Source: Ruminococcus sp.
Lineage (GTDB): Bacteria > Bacillota > Clostridia > Oscillospirales > Ruminococcaceae
Reading direction: 5' to 3'
Length of the DNA stretch: 54,473 nt
NCBI GenBank assembly: GCA_029055625.1
Contig: JAIDCY010000023.1
Coordinates: forward strand, 1-54,473
The position numbers and the translations under genes are program-made. The notes under the pieces are model-generated. The model did no database searches. It worked only from the letters and a program-made list of their open reading frames with translations, and was not told where the DNA came from. Every line of letters starts with the position of its first letter. Position 1 is the first letter of the stretch. This document shows, one piece after another, positions 45,830 to 53,700 of this stretch.

Positions 45830-47194
45830 CTATAAGTCTTTTTTGTCATCCGGCAGAACGTTTTGTATATCTGAATTGTTTTTTGCCGGAAAGAACATAG
45901 TTTTGATGGTCATAAGAATTATCTGTAAATCCATACGGAATGAATAGTTTTCGATGTACATCAAATCCATTTTTAACTTGTCAGCCGGTGAGGTATCGTA
46001 AACACCGGTAACCTGTGCGTAACCTGTGAGACCGGCTTTCACTTTAAGTCTGAAAACAAATTCCGGCATATCCTGCCTGTAGAGAGCCGTTAATTCCGGA
46101 CGTTCCGGACGTGGACCGACTACCGACATATCGCCCATAAGGATATTAAAGAGTTGTGGGAACTCGTCTATACGGAATTTGCGTAAAATTTTCCCTACCG
46201 GTGTTATACGGTCATCGTTTTCGGAGGCAAGTTTTATACCGTTTTTTTCCGCATCCGCAATCATGCTACGGAATTTGTAGACGTAAAATTCTTTACCGTC
46301 ACGTGTAAGACGTTTCTGTTTATAGAAAACGTTTCCGCCGTCGCAAAGTTTAACGGCAAAAGCGGAAGCAATCATTATCGGGGAGAGAATTACAATCGCA
46401 AACAGTGAGAAAACCACATCAAAGAGACGTTTTAACATCTGCTGTTCGGCGGTAAGACCGTAATTCCGACACAGGAGCAGGGGGGTATCAAAAAGTCTGA
46501 TGTCCTCACTTCCCCTTACTATAATATCTGAAATTTCCGGTACTATATACACCCTGACCGATTTTTCAAAGCAGAATTTGAGATATTCATTGCGTTGTAC
46601 CTCCGGAATATCGCAGATAATTACGCCCTCGTACTTCAGAATAAGTTCACGTATTTTGTCGTCAGGTTCGGAAGAACTTACGGATTCGCAAATCATGTAC
46701 TTATCTACACGCCTGCTCATTTTCATTACAAGTGAACCGGCTTTCCTGCTACCGTAAATCAGTATTAGTTTCCGTGGGGGATATATCAGAAAATATAACT
46801 TCCCACTTAATACCGTCCATATCGCAATTATTCCGAAGTCGGTGAAAGTGAGGTACAGAATCGGCAGAAACGCCATGAAGTCACGACCTATCAGGCTTAT
46901 CATGAAGTAGGCGATAATATTGATGCATACCATTGATATTATCTGCGAATATAACATATCCGTCTTTTTCAGATAACCTAATTTGAATCCACCATATGCC
47001 TTGAAAAATAAGGCGGTCAGAATGCAGTATATCCCGATAAGAACCCAGTTACCACGGCGATAGAATGGTAGTACTATAGTTTCGCTGTAGTACTCGTACC
47101 ACATAAGCCCGAAAAGTCCTGTAAGGATACATAGCAGAAATACTGCTGAAATGAATGAAATAAATCTTTTATACCGGTCTTTTTTGTTAGTCAT
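45830..47194 (-). CDS. Initiating undecaprenyl-phosphate sugar-1-phosphate transferase (WcaJ/WbaP type)
   Basis: About 454 residues. Four to five N-terminal membrane helices, a central CoA-binding-like region, a further helix (VVFSLFAIVILSPIMI), then the polyprenyl-phosphate transferase catalytic domain: KQKRLTRDGKEFYVYKFRSM, RKFRIDEFPQLFNILMGD and VVGPRPERPE. It loads the first sugar phosphate onto the lipid carrier, starting the repeat unit that the downstream glycosyltransferases extend. First gene of the operon. Start: ATG 47194 or GTG 47200; the only good Shine-Dalgarno (AAAGGAGA, 47232-47225) is far upstream, separated by a small hairpin. Confidence 0.92.
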   Translation of the reverse strand: MTNKKDRYKRFISFISAVFLLCILTGLFGLMWYEYYSETIVLPFYRRGNWVLIGIYCILTALFFKAYGGFKLGYLKKTDMLYSQIISMVCINIIAYFMISLIGRDFMAFLPILYLTFTDFGIIAIWTVLSGKLYFLIYPPRKLILIYGSRKAGSLVMKMSRRVDKYMICESVSSSEPDDKIRELILKYEGVIICDIPEVQRNEYLKFCFEKSVRVYIVPEISDIIVRGSEDIRLFDTPLLLCRNYGLTAEQQMLKRLFDVVFSLFAIVILSPIMIASAFAVKLCDGGNVFYKQKRLTRDGKEFYVYKFRSMIADAEKNGIKLASENDDRITPVGKILRKFRIDEFPQLFNILMGDMSVVGPRPERPELTALYRQDMPEFVFRLKVKAGLTGYAQVTGVYDTSPADKLKMDLMYIENYSFRMDLQIILMTIKTMFFPAKNNSDIQNVLPDDKKDL

Positions 47195-47232
47195 AATCAC
47201 GCACCGGTGTTCAGACAGCCGGTATCTCCTTT
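47195..47232 (-). promoter_or_regulatory. Shine-Dalgarno, hairpin and start codon of the exopolysaccharide operon
   Basis: AAAGGAGA (47232-47225), then ACCGG / CCGGT (47223-47219, 47207-47203) with an 11-base loop, then eight bases to ATG. With the hairpin folded the site is effectively about nine bases from the start; unfolded it is 30. Confidence 0.45.
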
Positions 47233-47257
47233 ATACTTTTTAAATATACTATAGGTC

Positions 47258-47286
47258 ATTATAACAGATAGTAAACATTGTGTCAA
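47258..47286 (-). promoter_or_regulatory. Promoter of the exopolysaccharide operon
   Basis: Minus strand TTGACA (47286-47281), 17-bp spacer, TATAAT (47263-47258): perfect consensus. Confidence 0.88.
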
Positions 47287-47414
47287 TAGAATATGGCGTA
47301 TTTTACAGGAATTTTTTCACATTTACAGCGTTATGCACAAAAGCCTGAGAGTATACTATTATAATAGGGGAGTTCTGATGTATATAAAAAATAATTTAAT
47401 TATATCGAAAACAC

Positions 47415-47443
47415 TTGACAAATCCGGAAACTTATGATATAAT
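47415..47443 (+). promoter_or_regulatory. Promoter of tRNA-Thr
   Basis: TTGACA (47415-47420), 17-bp spacer, TATAAT (47438-47443), ten bases before the tRNA. Perfect consensus. Confidence 0.9.
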
Positions 47444-47453
47444 ACAATAAGAC

Positions 47454-47526
47454 GCTTGTGTAGCACAGTCGGTAGTGCAGCTCATTCGTAATGAGCAGGT
47501 CGCAGGTTCGAATCCCGTCACAAGCT
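47454..47526 (+). tRNA. tRNA-Thr (anticodon CGT)
   Basis: 73 bases, no encoded CCA. Acceptor GCTTGTG / CACAAGC is perfect; D arm GCAC/GTGC; anticodon arm GCTCA-TTCGTAA-TGAGC with CGT at 47487-47489, reading ACG codons; T loop TTCGAAT. The T stem GCAGG / CCCGT has one A-C mismatch (47504/47516) and a G-U pair, where a CCTGT strand would pair fully. Flanked by its own promoter and terminator. ACG is a minor threonine codon in the adhesin gene next to it, where ACA dominates. Confidence 0.93.
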
Positions 47527-47530
47527 TTAC

Positions 47531-47557
47531 GCCCTCGTATTTACGGGGGCTTTTTTG
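47531..47557 (+). terminator. Terminator of tRNA-Thr
   Basis: GCCCTCGT (47531-47538) / ACGGGGGC (47543-47550), one T-G pair, then six T. Confidence 0.9.
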
Positions 47558-47612
47558 TGCAGATTTTACAAAAATGCACGTATTTTTTCTATTTGCATAT
47601 AATAACTGGGTA

Positions 47613-47641
47613 TTGACTTTTTGAACATCAAATGATATAAT
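47613..47641 (+). promoter_or_regulatory. Promoter of the giant surface protein gene
   Basis: TTGACT (47613-47618), 17-bp spacer, TATAAT (47636-47641). Confidence 0.8.
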
Positions 47642-47655
47642 TGATTTGTGATAAA

Positions 47656-47679
47656 CTTGTGAAGGGCAGGGTTCGCAAG
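47656..47679 (+). promoter_or_regulatory. Leader hairpin of the giant surface protein mRNA
   Basis: CTTGTGAA / TTCGCAAG, eight pairs with one G-U, loop GGGCAGGG, beginning close to the predicted transcript start and 37 bases before the ATG. No known riboswitch is recognised; it may protect the 5' end or bind a regulator. Confidence 0.45.
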
Positions 47680-47716
47680 CTAAGCAAAAATTTTTTTAAT
47701 GAAGGGAGATATCCAC

Positions 47717-50700
47717 ATGAACAAACTGAAAACACGGTCGATTAGTTTCGTCACGGCGTTTATGCTGTCCGTGATGAGCATTATGACCGGAATGTCACCA
47801 CCAAAAACACTGGCGGCAGAACCAATTACAAATGAATCAGGTAGTAAAACCATTGATGATGTCGTTTTGCTTGCAGGTAAGAAAGGCTTGATTGGTAGTG
47901 ACATTGAAGCAACAATTAAGAATTACGAGAAAGAGTACGCTTTAGGTATGGCGTCACAGTTCTGTATATTCTTGGGTGAAGATTTCAAGCCAAGCAATTC
48001 AGACGCAGAAGGACGTGTTGCCGTCGGAGGAAATCTCGAGTTCCAGGGTGACTGGGATTACGAAATCGGTAACGGTGACTACGAAAGCAAAACTTCTCTT
48101 GGAGCACTCATAGACAATGAAGATTACGCCGTTGCTATTGTAAACGGTAAGACTTTAGCCAAAGTAAGACCAAATTCAGAAAATGAGTATTCTGACGGAG
48201 AAAAAAATAGCCAGGTTGCAAAGAACTTCTGGATAGCAGATGATACAGAAGTTTCTTACAGATGGTGGAATGATAACAACGCAGATAACAAACTCGGAAT
48301 CAAAGCAGACGATACTATATATCGTGGTTCAGAAGCCTTTAATGTCAAAGCATATCTTGATTCTCTGAAAGAAGCAAGTAAAAAGCTTGGAAGTAAGACA
48401 TCAGACAGTAAAGTATACATGGGTGACGACGGACATATTAAAATGGAATTTACAGGTTCTCCGGCAGATACCGTATACTTCAATATGACGGCGGAACAAT
48501 GGGAACTGTACAAGAGTTCAGCTTATCTTGACTTCGTGAATATTCCTGAACTGAAAGAACCACGAGAAGTCGTTGATAATGACGGAACAAAAACAACATG
48601 GAAATATTCTTATATTGTTGTTACCGTTGAGGGTGAAGGTGAAGTACATCTTACTGACCCGCAGGTATTCGGCGGACAGAAATTCACCAGCATAAACGGC
48701 GAATATATAAGCAGAACTGATTACACTGATAATGACACTTCAAAAAACAACCACCCGGGCGTTACAAGTTTACTCTATAACTTCCCGGATGCAACTACTG
48801 TTGTTCTCGGAAACAACTTCCAGGGTACAATATTAGCACCTAATGCACACGTTACAGATGAAAACACATTAGGTAAAGGAGACCGTGGTCACTTATCAGG
48901 TGCATTGATTGCACAGTCTTTTGAGGGTGCAACAGAGTTTGGTTACAGACCGTTTACAGGTCCTAAGTCAATGCTCGGTTCTGTTTCAGGATATGCACTT
49001 GAACTGACAAAGACAGACGGTGTTAATTTCATTGCTGGTGCGGTACTCGGACTTGTTGAAATCAATAACGGCAAAGAAAGTGTAGTTTCAGATGTTGAGA
49101 CAAACACAACCGCTTACGATTTCGTAACTGTACCTTCTTCACTGGATACTTCAGATTCAGAAGTAAAGGCATACGTTAAAGACTATGTGTTAAAAGAATT
49201 ATCCGCTCCGGCAGGATATATACAGACAGATGACACATACCCTGTAAAGATAGTTGAAAACGTTAAGGAAATCAAGGAATTTGACGGCGAAAGAAAAGTT
49301 CCTACAGTTGTAGAAGTTTCAATTTATCGTGGTGAATTGAACGGAACACTTCCGGCAGGTGAAACAGCACCTCAGGAATTCCTTGTCAGACACCTGACCT
49401 ATACTGACAGTTACAATGATAACGGCGAACAGATTTCAAGAAATATTGTAATTGATTCACCTATCGACGGTATGACCGAATCAGTAGAGATTACTTTCGA
49501 CCTTACAATTGCTAACGGAAAAGTTACAGCCATCAGACAGACACTTGACGGTAAAGAATCAAACCCGATAGCAGATTATACCGTAAATCAGGAATTTACA
49601 GTTAATTTCAATGACACAGACAGCACATATTATTATGATGCCGAGAATATGATGATTACACGTATTCCGCAGAATAAAGTTCCGGAATTCGTAAATAATG
49701 CAAAGGAAATAACACTTAAAAAAGTTGACGCAGACGACGACGCATTACTTGACGGTGCAGTGATTTCTGTTTATAAAGCAGGCACAAATCCGGCACAGTT
49801 AGCAAGAGAAGATTTAAAAGATGTAAAAGTAGATAAAGAGGGCGTAAACCTCGGACATCTTGACCCGGGCAGATACTATATCACAGAGTCAACAGCTCCT
49901 GAAGGATATGAAAAGCCAGTAAACGACATCTACTTTACAATAACAGAAAATTACGAACTTCAGGGTGAAGGCTCAAGAACAAATTATCCTGTTAAGTATA
50001 CTGTTAATTATGCTGGTGAATCAAATGGTCCATTCAATGCAAATATCAGTGAAAGCGATATAACCATTAAAGAAGGATTCAAGACAGCTGATGTAACTGT
50101 ACCATTCTTTACAGAAGACAATATAAAGAATAATGAAACATACACTTACGCAGATTGTGCTGATAAAGTCATTGAAAAGATTGTAGTTCATGTATCTTCT
50201 GTTGATTATGGCGAAGGTGGCATTCAGTTTAAACATAATGGTGATGACCAATGGGCTCAGCTTTCTTTAAAGCAAGGTACAAATGAATTTACAAAAGCAC
50301 AGTTAAATAATGCTACATTTGAAGGCGGAAAGATAAAACTGACTTACTGGAACGCAGCAATTGACAGCATTGATTATTACTGTTCAGGACTTACAACTAT
50401 AGGTATAGACAATAAAGCAGTAGTAGACAGCATAACAATTGAATGTCCTGCATATCTTGAAGGTTCAGTTCTTGAAGTAGGCAACAGTGAAGATGAAGAT
50501 GGTTCTACAGGCGTAGTAAAGGCAACCGAAGACGGAAAATATATCTGTGAAATCAAGATAGGCGAAGCATTTACAGACTTCCCTACACTTGAAATTGAAA
50601 CTCTTGAAATCAACAAGACAGATATTTATGACCCGACATCAGAATCTCCGCTTGAAATCGTATTACCTAACCAAAAGGAAGAGGGAGAAGAAATATCTAT

Positions 50701-53700
50701 AGAACTCAACAAGGTTAATATGCGAGGCGTTGAAGTGGAAGGTGCTTTACTTGAACTTGCATCTGAAGACGGAAGCGATATTACTTCAGACGGTCAGACA
50801 TCACCAATGACATGGACATCACACCAGAAGACATCATGGAAAATAACAAACATTAACCCAGGTACTTATACACTCACTGAAAAAACAGCACCTAATGGTT
50901 ATTTAATAGCAGACCCGATTACATTTAAAGTTGACGAAGCGGGTGTTATTACAGTAATTAAAGACGGCGAAGAATTTAACGTTAAAGAAAACGAAGAAGG
51001 CATAAAACAACCAGCAAGAGGAGATAATTTCATACTCTCCTGCAATAAAGACGGACGTTACAGTCTTGATATGCGTGACGGAAGATTACTGAGATTCCAG
51101 AAGTCAGATGCAGAAGGTAACCTGCTTACAGGTTCAGTATTCAGACTTACAGCAACACAGACTGTTACAGATGACGAAGGAAACACAAGCCAGGAAGCAA
51201 TTAAATTTAATAATGAAATAGTTAAATTTGATGAAGAATATCAGAACTATGCAAGATTCAACACCGACAGAACAGCTATTTTATGGTATTCAAACGGACT
51301 TCCGGAAGTTGAAGATGCCGAGCCGATGGCATTCTTTGAAGTAAGAAACCTCCCGAACGGTAATTATACACTTGAAGAACGTACAGCTCCTGACGGATAC
51401 ACAGTAAAGACAGTTAAATTTACTATTACACCTACAGTAGTAGACGGAAAACCAGGAAACGGTATAACTGTTTCAAGTACAGCAAGTACAGACGATTTAG
51501 TAATCAATAAGGAATATAAACCGGAGAACGCCGGAGACATAAAACTCAATGAATTAACGCTTAAGGATAACGAAGCTAAAATCAAGTTCAGCAAGAAAGA
51601 CGTAAGCGCTACTACTAATACAGAACTTGCCGGAGCTAAACTTTCACTTACCCGTATCGACGCAGAGGGTAAACCGATAGCATTTGACGACAAACAGATT
51701 AAAAATTCAACAGGCACATTAAGCGAAGATAAGACACAGATTACATGGACATCAGGAGAAACAGCATTAGAAATAACAAAGATTCAGGACGGTACATACG
51801 TACTTAAGGAAGAAGAAGCACCAGCCGGTTACGAAACCGCAAAGGATATTACAATTGTAATTGAAAATGGTGTTATTGTAAGTGCAACAGTAAAAAGCGA
51901 CGTAGAAGGTGAAGAACCTGTAAGCGTTCTTGATAAGAATGTAAGTCTTACTAAAGATACCGTTACTATGCTGGACAGAGCAATAGTAAAGATTGGTAAG
52001 AGAGAACTTATTACAGAAAATGATGAAGAAACAAGAGCTCCTTTAGCAGGTGCGGAACTTCTTCTCGTAGGCGTAAACAACGCAACAGACAGAACACCTA
52101 TTGAACTTACTGAAGCTAACATTAACGCAGTTGAAGGCATAACGGCAGAACTTACAAAAGCATCAGCTGATGCAGACGGTAAATTAATTGAAGACGAAAA
52201 CGGCACATATTCCGCTATCAAGTGGACATCAACAGATAAAGACCTTGAACTCAGAGCACTTCCGAACGGTATATATACTCTTACAGAAATAAATGCTCCG
52301 GAAGGTTATAAAATAGCAGACCCGATGAGCTTTACAGTTACAGACGGAAAGGTTACAAGAAACGGAAGACCGATTGACAAGAACACAATCTTAATGGTTG
52401 ACGAAAAGGAAAAAGAAACTACAACAACTACAACCACAACAACAACTACAACTACTACAACAGCAGTTACAGTAATAGTTGAAAAGGTTGACGAAAACGG
52501 CAAACTTCTTTCAGGAGCAGACCTTTCAATTACAGGTACAGACAAAGACGGTAACCCGATTATCTTCAATGAAGACAATGCACCTGTTGAATATCTCGTA
52601 ACAGATGAAGCAGGTTCAGTAACAACAACTACTACAACGGCTGATGCAACAGTTACAGGTTCAGACGAAGTAACAACAACAGAAACTACTACAGCAGACG
52701 TTACAGGTACTGACGAAGCAGTTTCAACAACAGAAGCCACAACAACAGACGTTACAGAAGCAGAAGAAACAACAGAATCTGCTACAGAAGCAGAAGCTGA
52801 AGAAGAAGAGCCGGTTGATACAGACATAGCAGTACTGGCTGATGATGATGCTGAACCGGCAACAACTACACCTTCCGGCACAACAGAAGATGAAGTTAAA
52901 GAAACAGTAACAGCTAAGAAGATAGCATGGACATCAAGTGATAAGGCATTTGAATTAAATCTCCCGGCAGGTGATTACATACTCGTTGAAGATAATGTAC
53001 CGGCTGGATACGTTAAAGCAGATGACATTAAGTTTACAGTTGAGGAAGACGGAACAATTACAGTTAACGGCGAGACAGTAGAAAAAATCACCATGACAGA
53101 TAATGACATCACAGTAAAAATTGACAAGGTAGACGAAGACGGAAATTACGTTGCGGATGCTGTACTTTCACTTACAGGTAAGGACAGCGACGGAAATGAT
53201 GTAGTATTTGGTGAAGAATTTGACAAATATTTTGAAGAAGACATATTAGCAACATTAACTACTACAACAGCAGAATCCGGCACAGACGCAACAACTACTA
53301 CAACAACAGCAGAATCAGATGACGAAGATGCAACAACAGAATCCACTACAGCACCGGTTGCAGATGATAACGACGAAACAGAAAACGATACAGAAATAGA
53401 AGTACAGGCTGACGGCGACGAAGCAGAAGATACAACAAGAACACAGCTTGTATGGCTTTCAAAAGATGCTACAGAGATAATAAAGAATCTCCCGGCTGGT
53501 GAGTATACACTTCACGAAATAATAGCTCCGGACGGTTACGAAGTAGCAGAAGACATTACATTCACAGTTGAAGCAGACGGCACAATCAAGATAGACGGCG
53601 TAGAAGTTTCAGAAATCAAGATGATTGATAAGACAGCAGAGACTACAACAACAACTACTACAACTACCACCACAACAGAAACTACTACAACTACAACAAC

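Noticed and set aside
47378-47437. 19-codon frame with GGGGAG upstream, before the tRNA
   Set aside because: It overlaps the perfect tRNA promoter and has no support beyond a chance RBS; could be real but not arguable from sequence alone.
47641-47716. Cyclic-di-GMP or other known riboswitch before the adhesin gene
   Set aside because: Only one simple hairpin fits in the leader; I could not match conserved core bases of a known class.
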